This document shows positions 1 to 7,250 of a stretch of 35,499 nucleotides of DNA, piece by piece. The notes beneath the pieces were generated by a model. That model did not search any database, was not told the DNA's origin, and worked only from the letters and a program-made list of their open reading frames with translations. Each line of letters starts with the position of its first letter. The stretch's first letter is position 1. Origin of the DNA: Candidatus Krumholzibacteriia bacterium (GTDB lineage: Bacteria > Krumholzibacteriota > Krumholzibacteriia > JAJRXK01). The position numbers and the translations under genes are program-made. Where the stretch lies: contig DATFKK010000191.1 in the NCBI GenBank assembly GCA_035268685.1, positions 1-35,499 of the forward strand. The letters run 5' to 3'.

Positions 1-185
1 TGCGCGTGGACAGGTGTCCGCACCCGCGCCCGCGCTGCGGTTCCACCACTCCACCCGCTCGAAGAGCGCCGCCTCATCGCCACGTGTGTGGAACGCGCTC
101 TCGGTCACCAGCGCGTGGACGTGTCGATGGAATTTCGCGGCGAGACTGCCGCAGGTCTGGATGCCGGCGATCGTGCCCACACGCA

Positions 186-362
186 CGCGGCGATCTCCTG
201 CTGCTGTCCTGGGAACACTCCGGCTTCAGCGTGTGGGCCGGCGAGCCCATCCGACCCGGCGACACCGAGCGGCAGGAGCACGTCGCCCGGTACGTCACCC
301 GCGCCCCCGTGCGTCTCGACGCCATCGAGCGCAAGGACCAGGGCACGATCCAAGTCCCGATC
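186..362 (+). pseudogene. IS91-like (Y2) transposase C-terminal remnant
   Basis: Read on the plus strand, this stretch encodes a block with LSWEHSGFSV followed by a charged segment and EHVARYVTRAPVRLDAIE. That order matches my memory of the C-terminal part of IS91/IS801-type rolling-circle transposases (W-R-H-S/T-G-F-S-V, then LARY-x-x-R-P-P). No start codon, zinc-binding N-terminal domain or catalytic tyrosine region can be joined to it, and bases 1-185 show no recognisable continuation in any frame, so it is a dead fragment. It lies beside IS-end-like repeats and a broken toxin-antitoxin locus, which fits a decayed mobile region. Family assignment is by motif recall only. Confidence 0.5.
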
Positions 363-410
363 CTGACTCGGAGGAACAACCTTCACCCCCCGCCGTTCAC
401 GAACGAGCCG

Positions 411-456
411 GGTGGCTCAGTTTCCGAGCGTTGGGGTGGCTCACTTCTCCGGCGTT
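411..456 (+). repeat. Two 22-bp direct repeats resembling IS21-type terminal repeats
   Basis: Two 22-bp copies sit at 411-432 and 435-456, both starting GGTGGCTCA and ending GCGTT, with 17 of 22 positions identical. IS21-family insertion sequences carry multiple short direct repeats at their ends, often with a GTGGCTCA-like core, so this may be one end of a lost element. No istA or istB gene is present. The repeats are seen directly; the IS21 link is an inference. Confidence 0.45.
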
Positions 457-774
457 GTGAACACGGGCTGAGGGGTCGGTCGCGGCCTTGCCAGGAGTTC
501 GGACTCCGGCGCGTGCATGACTGCGACGACGACCACCCGCTCCTGCCGCACGCGATGGAGAACGAAGTAGGGAAAACGCCGGAAGGCTTCGTCGATCGGC
601 ACGTCGGCATCTTCGTCATGGGCCATCTCGTCGAGCCGTCGGTCGAGTTCCTCGATCTGGGCGGGAGTGAGCGGCACGGCATGCCGGTGGCCGGAGAAGG
701 CTGTCCCACAACTCCTCGATGAGGGCGAGGCGCTCTTCTGGCGTCATGGCCTGGATGTCCACACGTCGATCCAT
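441..774 (-). pseudogene. Broken addiction module: antitoxin N-terminus fused to ParE/RelE toxin C-terminus, with frameshift
   Basis: From ATG at 774 the minus strand reads MDRRVDIQAMTPEERLALIEELWDSL, typical of the short 'putative addiction module component' antitoxins. The frame is then lost: an extra T near 697-699 moves the remainder (PLTPAQIEELDRRLDEM, the usual second half) into another frame. Past about position 570 the sequence changes character to FPYFVLHRV followed by RVVVVAVMHA, which resembles the C-terminal strands of a RelE/ParE toxin rather than an antitoxin. The simplest reading is an internal deletion joining antitoxin to the end of its toxin, plus a one-base insertion. The toxin body is missing, so no function is expected. 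Confidence 0.6.
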
Positions 775-827
775 GACGAGGGGATGGGGCCGGTGTACGG
801 TCGCGGCAAGTCCGGTGTGCGCGAACG

Positions 828-1451
828 TTACCGCCGCGGAACACCCGCCGACCGCTCGTGGAACCGGGCCTTCAGCGTACCGAAGCTCTGCGCCTCGCCG
901 CGTACGGACTCGAGGATCGACGCGCTCGTCCCCCCCGCCGCGGTCCAACCACAGGGCCAGTCCAGTTCGTCGGTGATGGCGGTCAGGCACACCGCGGCCT
1001 CGTCGATCGTGATCGACGTCTCCCCGAACGAATCCACCCGTTCGAACAGCAGGTCGAACCACGCCGGCCCGTCCAAGGGGGTGTCGCCGAAACCTTCGAC
1101 CGAGGCCGGGTCGCGCCATTCGATCTCCACCACTCCGGGCTCGATCGGCGTCGCCGTGAAGTTCCACGCCGTCAGCGCGGTCGAGAGCAGGACGAGACGC
1201 ACGAGTGGATAGACGTCGGGTCCCCGGCACGAGGAGAACTCGGCGGAGTAGATCCGGGCCTCGTCCTCGGTGCGAACGGTCAGATCGCGGGCCAGGAGTT
1301 CTTCCTCCAAGAGGACGAGTCCGGACGACTCGAGTCCTTCGACACCGACCTCGAGGGCCTCGAGCGTTCCCCCGTCGCGCAGGGCGACGAGATAGACCTC
1401 GAAGGGCTGGTTCGCCGACACGCATTCGGCGCCGACGAACACACGAAGCAT
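828..1451 (-). CDS. Hypothetical protein with secreted-type C-terminal motif
   Basis: A 207-residue ORF with ATG at 1451 and a GAGGAG ribosome-binding site 8 bases upstream. I do not recognise the family. Residues around TAWNFTATPIEPGVVEIEW look like a beta-sandwich segment of a secreted protein, and there are several cysteines (in AEC, SSC, AVC and WPC). No signal peptide is visible at this start, so the 5' end may have been lost or the protein may be cytoplasmic. The C-terminus contains QSFGTLKARF, similar to the TWSLMKALFG end of the tetraheme cytochrome near 12.1 kb. It lies between the broken toxin-antitoxin locus and hipA, on the same strand as both. Confidence 0.6.
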   Translation of the reverse strand: MLRVFVGAECVSANQPFEVYLVALRDGGTLEALEVGVEGLESSGLVLLEEELLARDLTVRTEDEARIYSAEFSSCRGPDVYPLVRLVLLSTALTAWNFTATPIEPGVVEIEWRDPASVEGFGDTPLDGPAWFDLLFERVDSFGETSITIDEAAVCLTAITDELDWPCGWTAAGGTSASILESVRGEAQSFGTLKARFHERSAGVPRR

Positions 1452-1578
1452 CAGGGGGCTCCTCGACCTGTGGCCGGATCTGCGAAGGGAGGGAAGGCGC
1501 GGAGCGAGCGTACCAGAATTCCCGAGGGGGGGGGCAACCGCTGCCATCCACGAACGAACGCCGCGCCCTGACCCGCGA

Positions 1579-2898
1579 TCACGCGGGATCCGCCAACCAG
1601 GCCTCGAGACCCTCCAGCCGGCTCTCGTAGCCACCGACGATGCTTCGGATCGACCCCTCCGGCACGACCGTCGACGTTTCCTCTCTCGCCACCTCGAGAG
1701 CGCGCCCGCTCTTCCGGAGCAGACCGCGCGCGACGTCACGGACGAGACCGTCGGGCAGGCCGGCGATGCGTTCCATCTGTTCGAAGTGTCGACCGGCGAT
1801 CTTGTCGAGAATCGTGTGACGCCGATCGCCGATGGCGAGTGCGAAGCGCACCTGATTCCGGCGGAGTTCACCGCGATCGAAGAGCGGCTGCAGCGACACG
1901 ACGTCGTACAGCGGCGCCAGACGGAAGCCACCGCGCGGATGCAGGGCGAGACTGAAGTTCTTGGCGTGGACGTCCGTCGCACCGAGCAGCCAGTTCGCAA
2001 TCACGGCTTCGACGAAGAATCGTTGGTCGTCGGCGGGACGATCGCTCGCCCGAAGTACCCTCGAGATCTCGACGAAGCCGGGCCCTCCGTCGATCTCGTA
2101 CTTTCGCGCTGGCGGGATGCCGCATGCCTGACAGAGATCCTCCTGCGGTCGCCGGAGCAGACGACCATCGGACGCCCACTGCCGGTCGAACCGCTCCACG
2201 ACGAGCGCTCGGGTCGTCGCGAAGGTCTCGACGCGCGTCTTTGCCACGGGTAGATCGAGGGCGGCGAGAACACGCAGGCAGAAGTGTTCGTTCTCGACAC
2301 TGTCGCCCAGGTCGATGCCGTCGGATCGCCGGCCGATCGGGGGCTTCAGGATGTGCGTCGTCGCCGTCGTGCCGCGCGGAAGCTTCCACCGATCTTCGTG
2401 CCACAGCAGCGCGGTCTTCTCCTGGGCGCCGGCGAGCGAGATGCGGAAGGCCGCATCCGCGTCGATCCCGAGAGGCTCGCTCCCGAGGTGCTCGAGAATC
2501 GACGCGATCTCGTCGTCATCCACCGGGCGTGCGTCGATCGTTCCCGGATCGCCGGGGTCCTCGTCCGCCGGGAGGAATTGCAGGGCGCCGACGCAGTCCC
2601 GACCGATCGCGCGCAACAGGTTCAGGACGTCGGTGTCGCGGGTTCCGGTGCGCGTCGCGATGCGCTGCCGCACGCTTTCGTCGTCGGGCAGGAGATTGTC
2701 GAAGACCGCATCGACCGCGTCGCCTCTGTGGGGCTCTTCGCGGAGTGGGAGCGACGCGGAGATCGCGAAGGCCTGCTCCCACGTGAGCCAAGAGGGTGCG
2801 TAACGGAACTCGAGACGACGGGTCCGGGAGTTCCCGAGCTCGCCGACCGAACGCCCGTTGAGCAAGACGTGCAAGGGCCCCGCCGGATACCGCGGCAT
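1579..2898 (-). CDS. hipA: HipA-family serine/threonine kinase toxin
   Basis: A 439-residue protein of normal HipA length. The characterised Escherichia coli HipA phosphorylates glutamyl-tRNA synthetase to arrest growth; the substrate here is unknown. Visible motifs are the P-loop-like SLAGAQEKTAL carrying the autophosphorylated serine position, the nucleotide-binding lysine in HILKPP, ERFDR, the catalytic loop ATDVHAKNFSL (Asp and Asn present) and the metal-binding Asp in APLYDVVS. The glycine usual in GATDGHAKN is replaced by Val. The N-terminal 'HipA_1' domain occupies about residues 8-110. ATG at 2898 overlaps the stop codon of the upstream HTH gene by one base, indicating coupled translation of toxin after antitoxin. 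All catalytic residues remain, so the toxin is probably active. Confidence 0.93.
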   Translation of the reverse strand: MPRYPAGPLHVLLNGRSVGELGNSRTRRLEFRYAPSWLTWEQAFAISASLPLREEPHRGDAVDAVFDNLLPDDESVRQRIATRTGTRDTDVLNLLRAIGRDCVGALQFLPADEDPGDPGTIDARPVDDDEIASILEHLGSEPLGIDADAAFRISLAGAQEKTALLWHEDRWKLPRGTTATTHILKPPIGRRSDGIDLGDSVENEHFCLRVLAALDLPVAKTRVETFATTRALVVERFDRQWASDGRLLRRPQEDLCQACGIPPARKYEIDGGPGFVEISRVLRASDRPADDQRFFVEAVIANWLLGATDVHAKNFSLALHPRGGFRLAPLYDVVSLQPLFDRGELRRNQVRFALAIGDRRHTILDKIAGRHFEQMERIAGLPDGLVRDVARGLLRKSGRALEVAREETSTVVPEGSIRSIVGGYESRLEGLEAWLADPA

Positions 2899-3149
2899 CA
2901 GAAGAGTTCCTCGAGCGATCGCTCCGCATGGCGGACCCGCGATCGCAACACGAGTTCCAGATCGAGGGCCGCGAGCACGGCGATCACGGTGCTCAGGCGC
3001 GTGGCGCCTGCCCCGCCCTCGAGGCTGGAAATCGTCGCTTGCCGCAGACCGGCGCGGCGGCCGAGCTCCTGCTGGGTGAGCCCTGCGCGACGCCGCAGAC
3101 GCCGGAGGGCGCTGCCGAGCTGCTTTTCGTCACGAAGAGAGGTGTCCAT
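2898..3149 (-). CDS. hipB: HipB-like HTH antitoxin
   Basis: An 83-residue Cro/C1-type helix-turn-helix protein; residues 10-65 hold the HTH (TQQELGRRAGLRQATISSLE, then a hydrophobic helix TVIAVLAALDLEL). In HipBA modules this protein binds and neutralises HipA and represses the operon. The ATG at 3149 is chosen because GAGGAG lies 6 bases upstream and the HTH would begin too far in if any upstream start were used. The stop codon overlaps hipA. A sigma-70-like promoter and an operator array lie immediately upstream, as expected for autoregulation. Confidence 0.92.
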   Translation of the reverse strand: MDTSLRDEKQLGSALRRLRRRAGLTQQELGRRAGLRQATISSLEGGAGATRLSTVIAVLAALDLELVLRSRVRHAERSLEELF

Positions 3150-3167
3150 GGCGATCTCCTCGAGCAG

Positions 3168-3196
3168 ACAATACGCTTTGACGTATGCGGCGTCAA
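3168..3196 (-). promoter_or_regulatory. Sigma-70-like promoter of hipBA
   Basis: On the minus strand TTGACG (3196-3191) is followed by exactly 17 bases and TATTGT (3173-3168). The start codon of hipB is about 19 bases further on, leaving room for GAGGAG. One operator dyad (3171-3186) fills the spacer and touches the -10 element, so a bound repressor would block polymerase. This is one of the few consensus-like promoters in the window. Confidence 0.75.
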
Positions 3197-3240
3197 TATA
3201 CGCTTTGGCAGTTAGACGAGGAGCATACGGTATCGCGTAT
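3171..3240. promoter_or_regulatory. Triplicate HipB operator array, 27-bp period
   Basis: ATACG-N6-CGTAT occurs twice as a perfect 5-bp-arm dyad, at 3171-3186 and 3225-3240. Between them, at 3198, lies a third ATACG with the same CTTTG spacer start but a degenerate right arm (CAGTT). The three left arms begin at 3171, 3198 and 3225, a period of exactly 27 bp. Known HipB proteins bind arrays of dyads upstream of hipBA, so these are likely the autoregulatory operators. The arm sequence differs from the TATCC-N8-GGATA dyad of Escherichia coli. Confidence 0.75.
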
Positions 3241-3390
3241 ATCGCCTGGAGTCCACGGCATGGCGCGCGGCGGTAGGTATCCGCTCGAGAGGGCAGCGCA
3301 TTGCAGGGTCGACGGAGGCGCACCCCCTGCTCTACCCCCAATGTGGCGTCGAGACGAAAGGTGTCGCCATGATCCAGGACGTCGGCGTCG
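3241..3390. other. Gap between hipBA operators and propeller gene
   Basis: No convincing coding region, RNA gene or hairpin was seen. It separates the upstream side of hipBA from the 3' end of the next minus-strand gene. Confidence 0.5.
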
Positions 3391-3429
3391 TCACGGACGG
3401 AAGGGGCGAGTGGTGGGGATTGATCCACC
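3391..3429 (+). repeat. 39-bp imperfect repeat, copy 1
   Basis: Thirty-three of 39 bases match 8829-8867 in the same orientation, with the shared core GTGGTGGGGAT-Y-GAT-Y-CACC. This copy lies inside the last codons of the propeller gene, including its stop. Flanks do not match, so it is a short dispersed repeat. Confidence 0.6.
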
Positions 3430-3990
3430 TTTTCGCTCGAGCGCTATGAACCCAGACCCGGATTCCTCCTTGGTGCAGCGGCTGAGCTGTCCGAGGAACG
3501 GGGTCCACCTCTGCCGCTCGATCGCGGTCAGACCGACGCAGTCGCGATACAGCAACTGCGCCCACGACTGTCCCGCATCCCGGGTCTCCCAGAGTCGGCC
3601 ACCCTCGCCGTGGGAGATGCCCAACCAGTGCTCGTCGGTCAGACACGCGCTGCCGATGAGGTAGAACGGCCCCTGGAAGGTCGAGTTCATCGTCCAGGAG
3701 CCGCCCCCGTCGTCGCTTCGTCCGTGCCCGTTGCCGAACAGGGCGAACACCGTGTCGGGATCGAGCAGGAACACCTCTTGGAGCCCGCCGAACGGGGGCG
3801 TGAAGACCTGCGTCCACGTCGCGCCTCCGTCGACGGAGCGGTGGGCAAGACCCTCGCCCACGAGAAAGACCTCGGTGGAACTCTTCCAGAGGTGATGGTG
3901 GCCCCGGCCCACGCCGGGGCCCACGTCGTTCCAGGTGATCCCGTCGTCGGTGCTGACCAGCAGCACGCCTGCCTCACCGGTGACGGACAC
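3391..3990 (-). CDS. YCF48/BNR-repeat propeller protein, probably 5'-truncated
   Basis: A 199-residue ORF from a GTG start. It contains repeated Asp-box-type blades: STDDGITWNDV, SVDGGATWTQVF, SDDGGGSWTMNS and TRDAGQSWAQL. These S-x-D-x-G-x-T/S-W motifs are typical of YCF48/sortilin/sialidase-like beta-propellers, which are usually exported. There are only four visible blades and no signal peptide, and an in-frame TGA lies a few codons upstream, so the gene probably lost its 5' half or has been frameshifted. The last 12 codons or so fall in a 39-bp repeat found again at 8829, which may mark a rearranged 3' end. No enzymatic residues are apparent. Confidence 0.6.
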   Translation of the reverse strand: MSVTGEAGVLLVSTDDGITWNDVGPGVGRGHHHLWKSSTEVFLVGEGLAHRSVDGGATWTQVFTPPFGGLQEVFLLDPDTVFALFGNGHGRSDDGGGSWTMNSTFQGPFYLIGSACLTDEHWLGISHGEGGRLWETRDAGQSWAQLLYRDCVGLTAIERQRWTPFLGQLSRCTKEESGSGFIALERKGGSIPTTRPFRP

Positions 3991-4266
3991 CGCGCCGTCC
4001 GTCGTGATTCGTCACGCCGCTGCCCCGATCCGGGCCCCTCCATGTCCCAGAGTGATCAGCCCTCGTCACCCGCTTCCATCGAGAAACGGCACGGCGCAAC
4101 GATCGGCCACCACCACGACCGCGATCGGGAGCCGGCGTCCGTCCCCCTTTTTCCTGACGGAATCCACGGACTCCCGACGGCTGGAGGGACACACCCGATC
4201 CAACGAGGATTCCGCCTTGTCGATGCGCTACACTCCCGCAGTCGCCCCTCCGACCCCCGCCTGCCC
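3991..4266. other. Gap upstream of the ECF sigma factor
   Basis: Probable regulatory region for the sigma factor. A TACACT hexamer at 4229-4234 is a possible -10 element, but no matching -35 is visible at normal spacing. Part of the region may be decayed 5' sequence of the propeller gene, though I could not reconstruct blades in it. Confidence 0.35.
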
Positions 4267-4836
4267 ATGTCCTCGTTGCCCTCCGACATCACGCGACTCC
4301 TCAACCTCGCGGCGCAGGGAGACCATGCGGCGGCCGACGCCGTTCTCCCGGCCGTCGTGCGCGAGCTCCGGGACCTGGCGAACGCCCGTCTCGCACGGCT
4401 TCCCGCCGGACAGACGCTGCAGCCGACCGCACTCGTCAACGAGGTCTGGCTCCGCCTGGCCGATGGCGGCGCCACGGAATGGGAGGGCCGCCGGCACTTC
4501 TACTTCGTCGCCGCGCGTGCGATGCGCGACGTGCTGGTCGAGGTCGCGCGCCGGAAGGGGGCGGCCAAACGCGGCGGGGAACGCCAGCGCGTCACCATCG
4601 ACGAGGCCCATCTCGTGATCGAATCTCCCACCGACGACATTGTCGCTCTCGATCGCGCCCTCGAACGTCTCGAGGAGATCGACGCGCAGGGTGTGCAGAT
4701 CGTCATGCTGCGCTTCTTCACCGGACTCGACGTCGACGAGACCGCGCGCGCCCTCGAGGTGTCCAAGAGCACCGTCGAACGCAAATGGCGTTTCGTGCGC
4801 GCGTGGCTGAAGAAGGAACTCGACGCCGGGGACTGA
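4267..4836 (+). CDS. ECF-type RNA polymerase sigma factor (planctomycete-type)
   Basis: A 189-residue sigma-70 family protein. Region 2 is recognisable from PTALVNEVWLRLAD through HFYFVAARAMRDVLVEVARRK, a form typical of the ECF group abundant in Planctomycetes and related phyla. Region 4 carries the promoter-recognition HTH (VMLRFFTGLDVDETARALEVSKSTVERKW). No anti-sigma factor is adjacent. Instead a membrane Ser/Thr kinase begins 20 bases after the stop codon, a common arrangement in which the kinase is thought to control or be controlled by the sigma factor. The ATG is chosen at MSSLPSDI because the N-terminus then matches family length; no strong Shine-Dalgarno precedes it. Confidence 0.85.
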   Translation: MSSLPSDITRLLNLAAQGDHAAADAVLPAVVRELRDLANARLARLPAGQTLQPTALVNEVWLRLADGGATEWEGRRHFYFVAARAMRDVLVEVARRKGAAKRGGERQRVTIDEAHLVIESPTDDIVALDRALERLEEIDAQGVQIVMLRFFTGLDVDETARALEVSKSTVERKWRFVRAWLKKELDAGD

Positions 4837-4856
4837 ACTCCTTGCCGAGGTCGATC

Positions 4857-6995
4857 GTGGACCGAGAACGCCATGAACGGCTCGAGGAACTCTTCCACCG
4901 GGCCCTCGAAGTGCCCGGGGAGCAGCGCGCCGCCTTTCTCGACGACGTCTGCGGCACCGACACCGCGCTGCGCGCCGAACTCGAGGCTCTGCTCGCCGAG
5001 GACGCCGGCGCCGACGAAGTGATCCGCCCCACCGCGATCATCGAGCGCGAGGCGGCGGCACCGGAGACGATCGGTCCCTACCGCGTGATCGAGACGCTCG
5101 GCGAGGGCGGATTCGCCACGGTCTACTCTGCCTGGCAGGAGGAGCCGGTCCGTCGCAAGGTCGCGGTCAAGGTGCTCAAGCCGGGACTGGACTCGAAGGC
5201 GGTGCTCACACGCTTCGAGGCCGAGCGACAGGTCCTGGCGCGCATGGACCACCCCTCGATCGCGCGCGTCTACGACGCGGGTCGTACCGAGGACGGCCGC
5301 CCCTACTTCGTCATGGAGTTGGTCGACGGCCCCGACATCGTCCGCTACGCGGACCACGAACGCCTCGACGTCGAGTCCCGCGTGGTGCTGATGATCGACG
5401 TCTGCCGCGCCGTCCAGCACGCCCACCAGAAGGGGATCATCCACCGCGACCTCAAACCCAGGAACGTGCTCGTGACGACGGTCGACGACCGTCCGCTCGT
5501 GAAGGTCATCGACTTCGGCATCGCCAAGGCGGTGTCGCCGGACCTGGGGTCGACGTTGGTCTTCACCACGCACGGTCAGTTCGTCGGTACCCCGGAGTAC
5601 TGCAGCCCCGAGCAGGCCGACCCCGGCAACCTCGACGTCGACACGCGGGCCGACGTCTACTCGCTGGGTGTCCTCGCCTACGAACTCCTCACGGGCACCC
5701 TGCCCTTCCCGCGCGAGTCCCTGATGCGAGCCGGTCTGGCCGAGGTGCTGCGCGTCCTCCGCGAGGAGACCCCGCCTCGGCCGAGCACCCGCGTGAGCAC
5801 CGCGGGCGGCGACCTCGATTCGATCACGTCCTCGAGGAAGACCGACGAGCGCGCGCTCACGCGCCGACTGCGCGGCGAACTCGACTGGATCCTGCTCAAG
5901 GCCCTGGAGAAGGAACGTACCCTTCGCTACGAGACCGCGAACGGGCTGGCCATGGATCTACGACGCTTCCTCGACGGCGACGTCGTCCTCGCCGGCCCGC
6001 CGAGCGTGGGCTACCGGCTGCGCAAGACCCTGCGGCGCTACCGCGTGGCCGTCACAGTGACGGGCGCGTTCATCGGAGTGCTCGTCGCCTTCGCCGCCGT
6101 CATGACGGTACAGGCGCAGCGCATCGCCGTCGCGCGCGACGAGGCCGAGCGCGAGGCCCGCACCGCCGAACGCACGGCGAGCTTCCTGGGCGGTCTCTTC
6201 GAGTACTCCGACCCCGGCGAGTCGCGCGGGCGCGTCCTGTCATCGCGGGAACTGCTCGACCTCGGCGCGGAGAAGATCGACGAGGACCTGCAGGACGAGC
6301 CGCTCGTGCGGGCGAATCTCCTGGTCACCCTCGGTCAGGTCTACCGCCGGATCGACGAGGCGCCGCGTGCGGTCGACTTCCTGGAGCAAGCCGTCGCCCT
6401 GCGCGAGCAACACCTCGGCGACGACGCACTCGAGACGATCTACGCGCGGGCCAGCCTGGTGGGCGCCTACATCGCCGCCGACCGCTTCGGCCACGCGATC
6501 CCCCTGGCCGAACGCAACGTCACGGACCAGGCGCGCCTGCGCGGAGCGACGGATCGAAGCGTCCTGCGCGCCCGCCACTCGCTCGCGAATCTGTACCTCG
6601 GTGCGAGCCGTGTCGACGACGCGATCGCGTTGTACGGAGAGGTGTGGGAGGTGCGGCGCCGCGTGCTCGGCGACGACGACAAGGACACCCTCTACGCGCA
6701 GTACGGCCTCGCCAACGCCCATGTCGAGAACGGGCGCGACGACCTGGCAGAGCCGCTGATGCGCGAAGCACTCGAGCGTCTGCGCGTCGTCCGCGGCGAG
6801 GACCACCACAACACGCTCATGATCATGGCCGCGATGGGGCGGCTCGACGCGCGCCAGGGCCGCACCGAACGAGCGATCGCTCTGCTCGAGGAAGCGCTCG
6901 CCGGCCAGATCGCTGTGTACGGCGAGGCCAGCTCGGTGGTCCGTGGGACCCGAACGGCACTCGAGAACGTGCGTTCGGGCCGGACGCGGGACTGA
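4857..6995 (+). CDS. Transmembrane Ser/Thr protein kinase with C-terminal TPRs
   Basis: A 712-residue eukaryotic-type kinase. The kinase domain spans about residues 74-372: glycine loop LGEGGFATVY (81-90), lysine in VAVKVLK, catalytic loop HRDLKPRN (196-203), DFG at 219-221 and activation segment GTPEYCSPEQ. A single membrane helix lies at about 397-419, then a coiled stretch rich in Arg/Glu/Ala and several tetratricopeptide-like repeats to the end (for example AVDFLEQAVALREQHLG and AIALLEEALAGQIAVYG). The TPR half is therefore predicted outside the cytoplasmic kinase. The start is GTG with GAGG 6 bases upstream; an upstream in-frame TTG is possible. It follows the ECF sigma factor by 20 bases, so they are probably co-transcribed. 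All catalytic residues are present. Confidence 0.9.
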   Translation: MDRERHERLEELFHRALEVPGEQRAAFLDDVCGTDTALRAELEALLAEDAGADEVIRPTAIIEREAAAPETIGPYRVIETLGEGGFATVYSAWQEEPVRRKVAVKVLKPGLDSKAVLTRFEAERQVLARMDHPSIARVYDAGRTEDGRPYFVMELVDGPDIVRYADHERLDVESRVVLMIDVCRAVQHAHQKGIIHRDLKPRNVLVTTVDDRPLVKVIDFGIAKAVSPDLGSTLVFTTHGQFVGTPEYCSPEQADPGNLDVDTRADVYSLGVLAYELLTGTLPFPRESLMRAGLAEVLRVLREETPPRPSTRVSTAGGDLDSITSSRKTDERALTRRLRGELDWILLKALEKERTLRYETANGLAMDLRRFLDGDVVLAGPPSVGYRLRKTLRRYRVAVTVTGAFIGVLVAFAAVMTVQAQRIAVARDEAEREARTAERTASFLGGLFEYSDPGESRGRVLSSRELLDLGAEKIDEDLQDEPLVRANLLVTLGQVYRRIDEAPRAVDFLEQAVALREQHLGDDALETIYARASLVGAYIAADRFGHAIPLAERNVTDQARLRGATDRSVLRARHSLANLYLGASRVDDAIALYGEVWEVRRRVLGDDDKDTLYAQYGLANAHVENGRDDLAEPLMREALERLRVVRGEDHHNTLMIMAAMGRLDARQGRTERAIALLEEALAGQIAVYGEASSVVRGTRTALENVRSGRTRD

Positions 6996-7250
6996 AACGC
7001 GTCGACCGAACGTCGTCTCGGTGCAGGGTTTCTTCCACGGTGTCGACGCGGTTCTTCAGCATGGATGCTCCCGTCGGGCCCGTCTCGGCCCGCGATCACG
7101 ATCGTGGCCGCAGAGCGTAGCAGTCCTGAGGGCTTCGGCCAGCCGCACCCAGATCCGGTGAAGGACGGCACCGCCGTTTCACGGCCGAGTAGGTGTCGGC
7201 GTCGCCGACGACCGTTCCCCCGTTCCTGCTCGATTCCGGAGTTCCACGGC
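6996..7250. other. Gap between kinase and Ig-like lipoprotein
   Basis: No gene of good quality seen. A 15-bp palindrome, GTCGGCG-T-CGCCGAC, lies at 7195-7209, about 40 bases upstream of the lipoprotein start; it could be an operator or a small 5'-UTR hairpin. No clear terminator follows the kinase. Confidence 0.4.

Noticed and set aside
6-722. Long open frame on the plus strand across the window start
   Set aside because: Only one segment resembles a known protein (transposase scrap); the rest is Arg/Pro-rich shadow of the minus-strand remnant.
6823-7062. Minus-strand ORF starting MLKNRVDTVEETL
   Set aside because: Plausible first residues but it quickly becomes an Arg-rich shadow of the kinase gene; no upstream ribosome site of note.
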